Assembly: GCA_020350885.1 (NCBI GenBank)
Contig: CP070727.1
Span: 666,642 to 720,369 of the forward strand
Length of the DNA stretch: 53,728 nt
Direction of reading: 5' to 3'
Source: a bacterium
Lineage (GTDB): Bacteria > Krumholzibacteriota > Krumholzibacteriia > Krumholzibacteriales > Krumholzibacteriaceae
Shown here: piece by piece, positions 36,619 through 44,446 of the stretch
How the letters are laid out: every line of letters begins with the position of its first letter
Position numbering within the stretch: position 1 is the first letter of the stretch
The notes under the pieces: generated by a model
What the model saw: the letters and a program-made list of their open reading frames with translations, nothing else
Told to the model about the DNA's origin: nothing
The model's database searches: none
Made by a program: the position numbers and the translations under genes

Positions 36619-37416
36619 TTAAAATCCTGTTCGTCCAGCCCGTCTGTAGAATTCGTACAGATACTTGACGTTTGCGACCTGCCAGCCCCTGAGGTAGAGA
36701 TCCATCGGCTTTGCCAGGATATTGTAGAGCGAGGTTGTAAAGTCCTCAGCCGTTGCCAGCTTCGATTTGGGAACATAGACGATGTCGAACGGCTCTATCG
36801 GTATATCGAGATCATACCGTTTGTCATCGAGCAGTTCCTTCAGGTCTATCTGTACACCGACTATGTGTAGGGGCGCCACACGCCTGATCACGAGTACCCC
36901 GTTCTTCTTGCCCCTGTCGGTTACCCCGCTCGCCAACGTCAATGCCCTGAGCAGCGTCTTCCCGTCCCTCGCCGGATACCCCCCGGGATCGTTGACTTCT
37001 CCGATGATATAGATCAGCTGCGGTTGAAAAGAGCGGACCATCACGGTGATCTTCGGATCCTTGATGATCTCGGAGAAACGCTCTATCAGGAGGTCGTTTA
37101 GCTCCGGAACGGTCATCCCGGCGACATCGACCTCGCCCACGTACGGATAGGAGATCCGCCCGTCTGGACGCACCTTGACATCGAGTCTGGTCAGCTCACT
37201 ATTGTACAAAAAGACGACATCAAGGGCGTCGCCATACCCGATAGCATAACTGTCGGCGCGCTGCGCCTGTGGAATGCTGTCGAGTACCAGCTCCCCCTGG
37301 ATGACCTCCCCCTCCCGATTTGAGAAGAAGCGGCTGCCACCCCCGCATCCGGCGACCACCGTGATCACGGTGAGAGCCGTCACCCGGATAATCGTTTGAT
37401 ACTGTTTCGTACACAT
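36619..37416 (-). CDS. Wza-like polysaccharide export outer-membrane lipoprotein
   Basis: A 265-residue secreted lipoprotein. The signal peptide ends in the lipobox VVAGC (Cys about 24). The Poly_export domain runs from about 55 to 130 (SYAIGYGDALDVVFLYNSELT, VRPDGRISYPYVGEVDVAGMTVPELND). A SLBB-type domain follows (IYIIGEVNDPGGYPARDG). The C-terminal FTTSLYNILAKPMDLYLRG resembles the Wza amphipathic region. ATG 37416 is chosen over GTG 37422. First gene of a four-gene export operon: Wza, Wzc, ExeA-like ATPase and CpsD, running from a promoter at 37476-37504 to the terminator at 33516. Confidence 0.9.
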   Translation of the reverse strand: MCTKQYQTIIRVTALTVITVVAGCGGGSRFFSNREGEVIQGELVLDSIPQAQRADSYAIGYGDALDVVFLYNSELTRLDVKVRPDGRISYPYVGEVDVAGMTVPELNDLLIERFSEIIKDPKITVMVRSFQPQLIYIIGEVNDPGGYPARDGKTLLRALTLASGVTDRGKKNGVLVIRRVAPLHIVGVQIDLKELLDDKRYDLDIPIEPFDIVYVPKSKLATAEDFTTSLYNILAKPMDLYLRGWQVANVKYLYEFYRRAGRTGF

Positions 37417-37475
37417 TCCCACTCAGATACCGTTCATCGCAGCAAGAATTCCCAAAAACCCTGCAAGTCTAAGAT

Positions 37476-37504
37476 AAAGTATAACTTTGGGTATACTATG
37501 TCAA
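37476..37504 (-). promoter_or_regulatory. Promoter of the Wza-Wzc-ATPase-CpsD operon
   Basis: A perfect -35 TTGACA (37499-37504) with TACTTT (37476-37481) 17 bases downstream; an overlapping better-matching TATACT (37478-37483) would have a 15-base spacer. Transcription would begin near 37470, leaving about 53 bases of leader. It lies downstream of the sugar transferase stop at 37536, so the operon can be expressed independently. Confidence 0.6.
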
Positions 37505-37535
37505 ACCGTTTTAGGGCAAGATATATGCCAAGAAA

Positions 37536-38222
37536 CTAATAGGCTCCTTTCCTGGCTATGACAGCGGGGAGCGTCTTGAGCATGATCTTGAGATCCGTTG
37601 CGTAGCTCCTCTTCTGAATGTACTCGAGATCGAGCCTCATCCATTCATCAAAACCGATATGGCTCCGGCCGGCAATCTGCCAAAGGCAGGTTATGCCGGG
37701 AGTTACATTCAGCCGTCTTTTCTGCCAGGGTTGATAGTGTGCCACCTCGGAGGGGAGGTTGGGGCGGGGTCCCACAATGCTCATGTCCCCCTTGAGGACA
37801 TTGATCAGCTGAGGCAGCTCGTCGAGGCTCGATCGTCTCAGAAAGCGTCCGACCGGGGTCACACGTGGATCGTCCTTCAGCTTGAAGATCGGACCATTCG
37901 GAGCACTCAGCGGGCGGAGGGCATTGATCACGTTCTCCGCATCATGCACCATGGATCGGAACTTGTAGAAGTCGAAGTTCTTACCGTTTTTACCGACCCG
38001 CCTCTGCTTGAACAGTATGGGGCCGGGGGAATCCAGCTTGATCAGTATAGCCACGACCGGCATGATTGGCAGGAAGAGGATGAAGAAAAGGAGTGCCACA
38101 GCGATATCTGTAATCCTCTTGCAGAGAAGGTAACTCCTGCACCTGCTAAGTGATATCGTATCTGCTTCCCGTTCCAATGGGATCTGTTCGTACGCCGCCT
38201 CCTGAAGCTCGGGCCATCCCAT
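37536..38222 (-). CDS. Initiating polyprenyl-phosphate sugar-1-phosphate transferase (short monotopic type)
   Basis: A 228-residue enzyme that starts a capsule repeat unit. Hydrophobic segment DIAVALLFFILFLPIMPVVAILIK (split at about residues 40-62) precedes KFRSM, DPRVTPVGRFLRR, the catalytic DE of SSLDELPQ, VGPRPN and GITCLWQIAGRS. The start is ATG 38222 with GGGAGG 8 bases upstream; a TTG at 38294 extends the frame through the leader and its terminator, so it is rejected. Expression is controlled by a structured leader (38223-38369). It is a second initiating transferase; the other lies at 8414-9151. Confidence 0.92.
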   Translation of the reverse strand: MGWPELQEAAYEQIPLEREADTISLSRCRSYLLCKRITDIAVALLFFILFLPIMPVVAILIKLDSPGPILFKQRRVGKNGKNFDFYKFRSMVHDAENVINALRPLSAPNGPIFKLKDDPRVTPVGRFLRRSSLDELPQLINVLKGDMSIVGPRPNLPSEVAHYQPWQKRRLNVTPGITCLWQIAGRSHIGFDEWMRLDLEYIQKRSYATDLKIMLKTLPAVIARKGAY

Positions 38223-38369
38223 GACGTAGCCTCCCAAAAAAACGCCCGGAAGCATCACCAGTCTTCCGGGCACAGTAAAACGTTTGCCCCACAACTCACT
38301 TCAACCGGTGATACTACCTTACCTGAAGCAAATCACAGTAGCAAACGTCGCTTATATCTACCTCCTGCA
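38223..38369 (-). ncRNA. Structured 5' leader with intrinsic terminator, candidate cis-regulatory RNA
   Basis: The roughly 147-base leader has, on the minus strand: an 8-bp closing stem (ACGTTTGC at 38341-38348 with GCAAACGT at 38280-38287), an inner CTTCA/TGAAG stem (38324-38328 with 38299-38303), and the terminator hairpin at 38244-38271. The loop of the terminator can pair with 38304-38314 (11 pairs, two of them G-U), an alternative structure, while GTGAT at 38332-38336 can pair with part of the same segment. It resembles no riboswitch class I can name, although GGGGCAAACG is superficially like part of the cyclic-di-GMP-I consensus. Confidence 0.55.
38236..38271 (-). terminator. Intrinsic terminator just upstream of the sugar transferase ribosome site
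   Basis: GCCCGGAAG and CTTCCGGGC form a 9-bp stem (38263-38271 with 38244-38252) with a 10-base loop, then G and TTTTTTT (38236-38242), directly followed by the GGGAGG ribosome site. Position between promoter and coding region implies attenuation. Confidence 0.85.
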
Positions 38370-38375
38370 AGACAT

Positions 38376-38405
38376 ATTGTACCACGAAATCGGCTGATTT
38401 GTCAA
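38376..38405 (-). promoter_or_regulatory. Promoter of the leader and sugar transferase
   Basis: A perfect TTGACA (38400-38405) and TACAAT (38376-38381, five of six) with an 18-base spacer. Transcription would start near 38369. Confidence 0.8.
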
Positions 38406-38443
38406 CCGAGTATTTTGTTCGAAATCGATGCGGAAAACGCCCC

Positions 38444-39424
38444 TCAGGTATCGAAGCCCCAGACCAGGAAGATGCTGTTATTTCTCATCCATGCGGTCCG
38501 CTCGAGGAAGCCGTCGAGACTGTTCAGCAGCCTTATAATCGGCTTCACCCTTCCCATGGATCGACGATCGCCCCCAAACACCTTGCTGTACGCCCGCCAG
38601 AAGATACGCATAAAAAACGACTTCCTGATGAAGATTATATCCCTGAAACCGTACCGCTCCTTCAGCCCTACGATCTCTTCGTACCGGTACCCCCCCCTCA
38701 TCGTTGCCCGCTGGTCTTCCGGAGATACTCCGTATTTCCGATGGAAGAGGATCTGAACCGGCCTGAGCACCGTTCGTTTCATGAACTGCCAGAGCGGTGA
38801 ATACGCATCGTCGACGAACCTGCATCTCCCGTTCTCCTTGAGGCACCGTTTGACCTCGGTCAGGAATTGATCGAGATCTTCCATATGATGGACGAATCCC
38901 CATCCGTATATGATATCAAATGTCCCATCCGGAAAAGGCAGATGCAGCGCATCGATGGCATGAAACTCGATCGAATCGTCCCATGTACCGGCAAAATCCG
39001 CTCTTTTGAACTTACTTCTCATCCGTGCAACGACCTCTATGGATAGGTCCGAATAGATGATGCTGGCACCGAGGCTGAGGAGGTAGAACTCCTTGAACGA
39101 CGAACCGTTCCCGAGCAGGAGTATCTTTTTACCGGTGAGATCCCCCAGGCTTTCGAGCAGGAACCTCGTGTGGGGATAGATACTGTCGACCCAGGGCCTG
39201 CTGATGCTGTGGAGGGTCAACCGTTCACTCTCGATACCCGAATACTTATCATCGTAGAACCCCCGCTCCTTGGCGAGATCGGTATCCGGATGAACAAAGT
39301 CGTTGCACCCATCCCGGTTTGCATAGACGACCCGCCCGTCACCGTCCATGCGGAAGAGGTTTCCCCTCTCGTCCCTCTCGAGGGGCTCCTTCGTGTATGG
39401 ATCGACGAACCGTTCTATAACCAT
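38444..39424 (-). CDS. Class I SAM-dependent methyltransferase-like protein
   Basis: A 326-residue protein. The methyltransferase fold begins with ILLLGNGSSFKEFYLLSLGA, where the classical GxGxG is weakened to GNGSS, continues IIYSDLSIEVVARMR and has FDIIYGWGFVHHMEDLDQFLTEVKRCLKENGRC, the motif IV to VI region of ubiE-type enzymes. The N-terminal 90 residues are unassigned. I place the start at ATG 39424 because a promoter at 39475-39503 predicts transcription from about 39468, downstream of the GTG at 39472. Its role in the glycan, possibly O-methylation, is unknown. Confidence 0.75.
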   Translation of the reverse strand: MVIERFVDPYTKEPLERDERGNLFRMDGDGRVVYANRDGCNDFVHPDTDLAKERGFYDDKYSGIESERLTLHSISRPWVDSIYPHTRFLLESLGDLTGKKILLLGNGSSFKEFYLLSLGASIIYSDLSIEVVARMRSKFKRADFAGTWDDSIEFHAIDALHLPFPDGTFDIIYGWGFVHHMEDLDQFLTEVKRCLKENGRCRFVDDAYSPLWQFMKRTVLRPVQILFHRKYGVSPEDQRATMRGGYRYEEIVGLKERYGFRDIIFIRKSFFMRIFWRAYSKVFGGDRRSMGRVKPIIRLLNSLDGFLERTAWMRNNSIFLVWGFDT

Positions 39425-39474
39425 TTCACCCACACATGTATATACTCGCGAAACTTCCTTAATCCTATTCACTT

Positions 39475-39503
39475 ATCGTAAATGGCCGGAGGGGTAATGT
39501 CAA
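39475..39503 (-). promoter_or_regulatory. Promoter of the methyltransferase gene
   Basis: A perfect TTGACA (39498-39503) is followed after 17 bases by TACGAT (39475-39480, four of six). The -35 overlaps the stop of the upstream gene at 39500, and the predicted start near 39468 lies inside the longest open frame of the next gene. Confidence 0.6.
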
Positions 39504-40444
39504 GAGAGCAGTGATGAATAGAGCAGCGGTATCATGAACTCGTGGTGGCCGGTGAGCTGGATCGCCTTGCCACCGAAGAGTGTCGGCCGAAGGAGCACAT
39601 TCTCGTGCGGCCGGTAGTGCCGGATCATATCGATGTCACAGGTCGTGATACGATCGAACGGCGCGCCGAGATTGCGAGCGATAGCGAATGCCTTCAGAAA
39701 TATCTCCGGGAGCACAACCGCCGAACCGACGTTGAGAACGACTCCCCCATTGATGCCGAGCTCGTGTACCCGGCTGGAGAAGACACGGAAATCGATCGCC
39801 GACCCTTCTCCCCAGCGGGCTCCATCGAAGCCGGGATGCTGTGCGATGATATCCGTGCCGATCGCGATGTGGACCGTTACTGGTATACCGAGGTGATAGC
39901 ATTGCGCAAGCACACTCTCCCCCTTGTGCGGCGCGCCATTCTTAAAGAGGTAACCGCCAACCGCCTGGCCGATTCCGATCCCTTCCTCGACGCCGGCAAC
40001 CGCCTCGAAGCAGGTGCGCGCGGTCTCCTCGGACAAACCGAAGATCCCCCGTTCGAGGTTGCGGGCAACGTCCTCCGATGTCTCGCCGAAGGAGGCGATC
40101 TCGAGATCGTGGATGAGTCCGGCACCGTTCATGGCGAGGGTGGTTACGTATCCCTTTCTTGCTAGCTCGATGATGTACCTGGAGAGGCCGCACTTCACCA
40201 CATGGGCGCCCACCATCCAGATGATCTCCCTATCCCTTCCCGAGACCGCCGTGCGCATAGCACGGACGAGATCCTTGAGGCTCCTGACGGCCAGCTGGTT
40301 TGGTAGCGACTCGATCCAGCGTGAGAAGGCCTTTCCGCCCTTCACGGGCTCACCAAAATCGGCGAGGGTCACCTTGCTGCCTCGCTCACGAATCGGAACC
40401 GTCTGTATCCGGGAAAGATCGATCTCGTCGTACTTACCTGTCAC
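39500..40444 (-). CDS. Deoxyhypusine-synthase-like protein of unknown function
   Basis: A 314-residue soluble protein. MNGAGLIHDLEIASFG and the ending motif GGVVLNVGSAVVLPEIFLKAFAIARNLG have the look of the deoxyhypusine synthase fold (NAD-binding GxGIxHD-type element). VTVHIAIGTDIIAQHP adds a further conserved segment shared with bacterial relatives that are annotated only as hypothetical. The lysine of true deoxyhypusine synthase is not identified with certainty. I chose GTG 40444 with GGGAAGG upstream; it overlaps the DUF3108 gene's last codons. Bacteria have no eIF5A, so a different reaction (possibly a polyamine or amino sugar transfer) must be assumed. Confidence 0.5.
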   Translation of the reverse strand: MTGKYDEIDLSRIQTVPIRERGSKVTLADFGEPVKGGKAFSRWIESLPNQLAVRSLKDLVRAMRTAVSGRDREIIWMVGAHVVKCGLSRYIIELARKGYVTTLAMNGAGLIHDLEIASFGETSEDVARNLERGIFGLSEETARTCFEAVAGVEEGIGIGQAVGGYLFKNGAPHKGESVLAQCYHLGIPVTVHIAIGTDIIAQHPGFDGARWGEGSAIDFRVFSSRVHELGINGGVVLNVGSAVVLPEIFLKAFAIARNLGAPFDRITTCDIDMIRHYRPHENVLLRPTLFGGKAIQLTGHHEFMIPLLYSSLLS

Positions 40445-41342
40445 CGTGGAATACACCTTCCCATTTCAATTCCCTCGGCGGATCGGTACTGAGCGTGTAC
40501 TCCTTCAGCACCGCTTCGAAGGCCCCGATGACGACCTTCGACCGCATGAGTACCGGCATCCTGACGGTATCATCGGTCAACCAGATTGTCAACTTCCCCT
40601 TGTGCTCGAATATGCTCGTTGTCTGGAGCACCGGTTCGACGACGATGCAGTCGAACTCACCGGCCGGGACGGTGACACGTTCCCGCCGGAGGGCCTTCAC
40701 GTAGATGGGATAGTTCTTGCCACCCGTATGGTTCGCCATGGCGATCGCCTGACCCACCTCGAGCGGCAGGGTTCGGACATAATAGAGGGCCGAGAGGAAA
40801 TCATGGGTGTTGGGCGGTATCGTGATCTGTTTGTCCTTGAAGGTGGCGATGTGGTTCTTCTGGTCGAACAGTATCTTCTCGTCACGCTTGAATCTTCCCT
40901 CCCTGAGATGTTTTTCGAAGCGGAGCGAGAAGAGATTGTCGTAATCCACGAACGACTCGACGCGGTCCCTGACCTTGAATATCAGGTCGAATGCCTTGTT
41001 CGTACGCGTACTGGAGATGACATGGTAGGCCTTCACACCGTCCAGGAGGGCGATGTTCCGTATCTCGAGCGTTGCATCGCCCGCATAGATGAGACCGTAC
41101 TGGATTGCAAAGGTAAGCCGCTCCCCCTCGCCGAAGGGAACGATCTTCGGGAAGATATTCACGAGCTTGAATCCCACAAGCTGGGGATCGCCCGCATCAC
41201 CCCGGTCCCCGTGCACACCGGTATCGTTCGCGGATTCAACATCCAGGCACCTGCCCTGTCCGGCAAAGAGGACAATAGTGGATACGATAATGAACAGGAT
41301 GCAGCGAGCGACGGAGCCATGTATCGAATATGCTGCATTCAT
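40434..41342 (-). CDS. DUF3108 domain protein, exported
   Basis: A 302-residue protein with an N-terminal signal-like segment (CILFIIVSTIVLFAGQGRC, the Cys near residue 30) and a beta-rich DUF3108 domain, recognised from PFGEGERLTFAIQYGLIYAGDATLEI and AYHVISSTRTNKAFD to IWLTDDTVRMPVLMRSKV. Such proteins are periplasmic and often found with LPS-core or envelope genes, function unknown. The AT-rich region before it (41343-41470) holds an inverted repeat at 41366-41389. It overlaps the next gene's first codons. Confidence 0.8.
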   Translation of the reverse strand: MNAAYSIHGSVARCILFIIVSTIVLFAGQGRCLDVESANDTGVHGDRGDAGDPQLVGFKLVNIFPKIVPFGEGERLTFAIQYGLIYAGDATLEIRNIALLDGVKAYHVISSTRTNKAFDLIFKVRDRVESFVDYDNLFSLRFEKHLREGRFKRDEKILFDQKNHIATFKDKQITIPPNTHDFLSALYYVRTLPLEVGQAIAMANHTGGKNYPIYVKALRRERVTVPAGEFDCIVVEPVLQTTSIFEHKGKLTIWLTDDTVRMPVLMRSKVVIGAFEAVLKEYTLSTDPPRELKWEGVFHGDR

Positions 41343-41365
41343 GTTACTTTCCTTATTTCAATAGG

Positions 41366-41389
41366 TTACATTACTTATATAATGTAACT
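41366..41389. repeat. Inverted repeat in the AT-rich gap before DUF3108
   Basis: GTTACATTA and TAATGTAAC are perfect 9-base arms separated by CTTATA. It lies 23 bases upstream of the DUF3108 ATG and has no U-tract suited to termination, so it may be an operator. The whole gap 41343-41470 is much richer in A+T than its surroundings. Confidence 0.45.
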
Positions 41390-41470
41390 TCTACCATGGG
41401 GCTATTCCGTACACCCCAATAGATATATATGCAAGCTTCATGCTCCATACACAATTGTACACGTGGAATT

Positions 41471-42559
41471 TTATTCGATTCCCGAAAGGACGTCACGGTA
41501 GACCTGCAGGGTCCGGTCCACCGTGTGTGCGATATCGAAGGCCGCGGCCCGTTCCCGCCCGGCCTTCGCACATTCCCCCCGCCGCACATCATCATCTATG
41601 AGAGCGATGATCGCTTCGGCGAGCGCTGTATGATCGCCTGGTGGTACGAGCGAGCCCCACCCACTGCTCACAACCTCGGGTATGCCACCGGTATCACTCG
41701 CCACGACGGGGAGTCCGGATGCGAGTGCGGCCATGAGCGCCGTCGACAACCCCTCCGAGAGGGAGGGAAGCACGAACAGGTCGAAGAGTGGAAGGACCTC
41801 TTCGAGCGGCCGCTCGATCGGCAGGAGCAGCACACGCCCTTCAAGACCCTCCGACCGAACGGTGCGTATGAGATGCGACCGGCGGGATCCCTCACCGAAC
41901 CAGAGGAACCGTGCGGAGGGATGGCTGCCCAGTACCTTCCCGGCTGCACGTACGAGCGTATCATACCCCTTCTCCCTCTCGAACGCCCCGACGGTGGCGA
42001 TCAGGAACTGCCGTCGATCGACGCCCCAGTGTGGCAGGAGCCCCCCGTCACCCCGCGACTGGCGAAAACGGCCGACATCTATGCCGCTCGGAATGATGGT
42101 CATAGAGTCGGCAGGTATGCCGGAGGCGGCGAGTTCTCCGGCCGCCGCCTGCGAGATCGGGATATAATGCGCCACGCCCGTACGGTACTTCAGGTATCCG
42201 GGTACACCCCGGGTGGTTCGAAACGCCACACGGCGGCTGACGACGAGCGGAGGGGCCAAACGGAGCAACCGCCGGGCGAACCAAAGGCAGGTGTGGGCGC
42301 GGGAGGTCTGTGCGTGCAGGATGTGCGGGTGCCAGCCGGCGATCAGGCGGGCAAGCGATGAGGGGGTCACGAGCGGCGGTGACTCGAAGCGAAATACGGC
42401 GTAATCGATCCTTCCCTCCAGCTCCCGGATCAGGCCTGCATTCTTGGCCACGGCGACGTTCACCTCGCACCCGCGCTCCCGAAGACCCGTGGCGAGGGCG
42501 AGTGTCTGAAGCTCGCCGCCCCGCATGCCCCGCTCGCTATTGGCCAGAAGCACCCTCAT
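41471..42559 (-). CDS. Glycosyltransferase family 4
   Basis: A 362-residue GT4 protein of the LPS-core type. It begins MRVLLANSERGMRGGELQTLALATGL, with GGE in place of GGAE. IIPSGIDVGRF, IATVGAFEREKGYDTLVRAA and the E-x7-E in PSLSEGLSTALMAALASGLPVVA are donor-site motifs (second Glu is Met-Ala here). Start ATG 42559 overlaps the preceding stop as ATGA; the open frame to 42904 is inside that gene. It ends the ATGA-linked glycosyltransferase trio. Specificity unknown. Confidence 0.87.
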   Translation of the reverse strand: MRVLLANSERGMRGGELQTLALATGLRERGCEVNVAVAKNAGLIRELEGRIDYAVFRFESPPLVTPSSLARLIAGWHPHILHAQTSRAHTCLWFARRLLRLAPPLVVSRRVAFRTTRGVPGYLKYRTGVAHYIPISQAAAGELAASGIPADSMTIIPSGIDVGRFRQSRGDGGLLPHWGVDRRQFLIATVGAFEREKGYDTLVRAAGKVLGSHPSARFLWFGEGSRRSHLIRTVRSEGLEGRVLLLPIERPLEEVLPLFDLFVLPSLSEGLSTALMAALASGLPVVASDTGGIPEVVSSGWGSLVPPGDHTALAEAIIALIDDDVRRGECAKAGRERAAAFDIAHTVDRTLQVYRDVLSGIE

Positions 42560-43662
42560 AGCAGTCCCGCCTCCTCGAGAATGGAGGCAAGGCGCTCGGC
42601 GATACGTGCCGAGCAGAAATGCTTCCGGACGTAGGAGCCGCCCTCTGCGGCGAGACGGCGGCGCAGCCCCGGATTGTCCTGAAGATCTCTCAGGCACCCG
42701 GCGAGCGCCCCTGGATCGGCATTCGGCACCGTCATCAGGTGCACACCGTGTATGAAGTGCTCCCGTATGGCCGGCGTATCGGCGGTGACGACCGCACGTC
42801 CGACGGCGAGCGACTGGTAGACCTTGTTCGGTATTACCATCGCCGCCTTCGGCGTCGTCCCGAAGATACCGAGCACCACGTCGGAGGCGGCGATCAGCGG
42901 GCACAGCTCCCGTTCCGGAACGTATCCTCGAAACGTCACCGTCCCCGTGTCCAGATGGCGGGCTCTATTGCGGATCTCCTCGTACGTCTGGCCGGAGCCG
43001 ACCAGCGTAAACTCCATATGCCTGTCCCTGAGGAGTGACGCCGCATCTATAATCGCCTCGATCCCGTGCAGGGGAAGGTACGAGCCATAGAATAGCACCC
43101 GGAAGGCACCTCCCCCCTCCCGCTCGGGCTGCTGCGGGAATACATCCTCATCGAAGCCGACCGGAAGCGGATACACCTTCTCGGGGCTGATGCCGTATTC
43201 TCCGATGAAGAACCTGGCATGGGCTTCCGTATCGGCGAGAACCAGATCGGGCAGTGTGAAGGAGAGGCGATCGATATTGCGGTTGTGCCATGCCTGGGGC
43301 GATCCCTCCGTGGCATCGCCCCTGTCGAGAACTCGCGTCTCGTACCGAGAGACGAGTGGATCGAAGACGAGCCGCTTTCCGGAGAGTCTCGCGAGCACCC
43401 AGGCCAGCGGTACATCCTTGTGCCTGAAGTCGGGCACGAAGAGGATGCGGCCCCGCTCGCCCGCTCGTAGATACCGCCAGAGGAGGGCCGGGTAGCGCAG
43501 GTGCACCTTCCTGCGCGTATCCGCCCTGCATTCCGATATCGGCAGACCGAGCGCGCGCCACCCTTTGCGGATAATGGCATTTCTCGAATAGGACGGCAGA
43601 TAACCGCCGAAGAAGAGCAGATGGTAGCGTTCCCGGTCGCTCGTCACACCTCGGCCAGTCAT
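42556..43662 (-). CDS. Glycosyltransferase family 4
   Basis: A 368-residue GT4 protein. The N-terminal domain starts YHLLFFGGYLPSYSRNAIIRKG and lacks the GGAE motif. Donor part: FRVLFYGSYLPLHGIEAII and CPLIAASDVVLGIFGTTPKAAMVIPNKVYQSLAVGRAVVT, where the usual E-x7-E is replaced by K-x-Y-Q, a feature of a distinct GT4 subgroup. Overlaps both neighbours as ATGA. Probably LPS-core or O-chain assembly, inferred from the neighbours. Confidence 0.83.
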   Translation of the reverse strand: MTGRGVTSDRERYHLLFFGGYLPSYSRNAIIRKGWRALGLPISECRADTRRKVHLRYPALLWRYLRAGERGRILFVPDFRHKDVPLAWVLARLSGKRLVFDPLVSRYETRVLDRGDATEGSPQAWHNRNIDRLSFTLPDLVLADTEAHARFFIGEYGISPEKVYPLPVGFDEDVFPQQPEREGGGAFRVLFYGSYLPLHGIEAIIDAASLLRDRHMEFTLVGSGQTYEEIRNRARHLDTGTVTFRGYVPERELCPLIAASDVVLGIFGTTPKAAMVIPNKVYQSLAVGRAVVTADTPAIREHFIHGVHLMTVPNADPGALAGCLRDLQDNPGLRRRLAAEGGSYVRKHFCSARIAERLASILEEAGLL

Positions 43663-44441
43663 CGATCATCACCGCTCGATCGTGCGCCCGTACCGGCGGA
43701 AAGCTCCCGGAGGTAGGCGTACTTGTAGAAGACGCCCGTGGCGGCCATGCTGCAGAGAAGGAATCCTGCCATTCCGTCGAGGAATCCGAGTTGCAGCACG
43801 TACATCCGTAGAAAGCGCGCGGCGGGTCTGATGGCGATAGCCGGAAACCATTTTCTTCCGCTCCGTAACAGATCCTCCGCGCCACGTCTGCTGTAACTAT
43901 TCATCCGTTCCAGATAATCGTTTATATCACGGTACGGATTGTGATCGAGATACCCTTTGAGTGTCCGTGCGCTACCGTCCAGTTCGAGCCGCTCGTGCAC
44001 CGCACGCTCGGGGTAATGGCCCCGTCCCCTCTTGAAGAGGCGCAAGACACGGTCCTGACCCCACCCGCAGAACCTGATCCTGCGGCCGAGAAAGATGTTC
44101 CTCCGCCGCAGCCAATATCCTTCGGCCCTCGCTGCGGAAACGGCAGCAGCGATCTCGTCGCGCAGAGCGGGTGAGAGCGACTCATCCGCATCGAGGATCA
44201 GGATCCATTCCCCTTGAGCCTTCTCCATTCCAAAGTTTTTCTGATCCGCCGCCGAGCGGAATTCCCTCTGGTGAACCTGCGCTCCCATCTGCCGCGCTGT
44301 CTCCACCGTCCGATCGGTGCTGAAGGAATCGACCACGATCATCTCCCCCACACCATAGGCACTCGAAAGGCACCTGCCTATTGTGTCCTCCTCGTTCTTG
44401 GTTATTACGACTAGGGAAATGCGAGACAGTCGATCGGTCAC
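43659..44441 (-). CDS. Glycosyltransferase family 2 (WaaE/KdtX-like)
   Basis: A 260-residue inverting GT-A protein. ISLVVITKNEEDTIGRCL, MIVVDSFSTDRTVETARQ and ILDADESLSP (metal-binding) are the family motifs; RNIFLGRRIRFCGWGQDRVLRLF matches WaaE/KdtX-type beta-glucosyltransferases of the LPS inner core. The start is GTG 44441, with GGAGG 9 bases upstream, rather than GTG 44447. It follows a GT9 gene by 5 bases and overlaps the next GT4 as ATGA. A C-terminal hydrophobic stretch (LQLGFLDGMAGFLLCSMAAT) may anchor it to the membrane. Confidence 0.87.
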   Translation of the reverse strand: MTDRLSRISLVVITKNEEDTIGRCLSSAYGVGEMIVVDSFSTDRTVETARQMGAQVHQREFRSAADQKNFGMEKAQGEWILILDADESLSPALRDEIAAAVSAARAEGYWLRRRNIFLGRRIRFCGWGQDRVLRLFKRGRGHYPERAVHERLELDGSARTLKGYLDHNPYRDINDYLERMNSYSRRGAEDLLRSGRKWFPAIAIRPAARFLRMYVLQLGFLDGMAGFLLCSMAATGVFYKYAYLRELSAGTGARSSGDDR

Positions 44442-44446
44442 TACCA

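Noticed and set aside
38223..38294. TTG-initiated extension of the sugar transferase
   Set aside because: It would read through the terminator hairpin; the ATG at 38222 has a near-ideal ribosome site.
38223..38369. Cyclic-di-GMP-I riboswitch
   Set aside because: The leader has GGGGCAAACG, like part of the consensus, but lacks the second conserved core (GACGCAAAG-like) and the tetraloop-receptor layout.
40014..41387. 457-residue open frame on the plus strand
   Set aside because: It is antisense to the deoxyhypusine-synthase-like and DUF3108 genes and shows no protein-family motifs.
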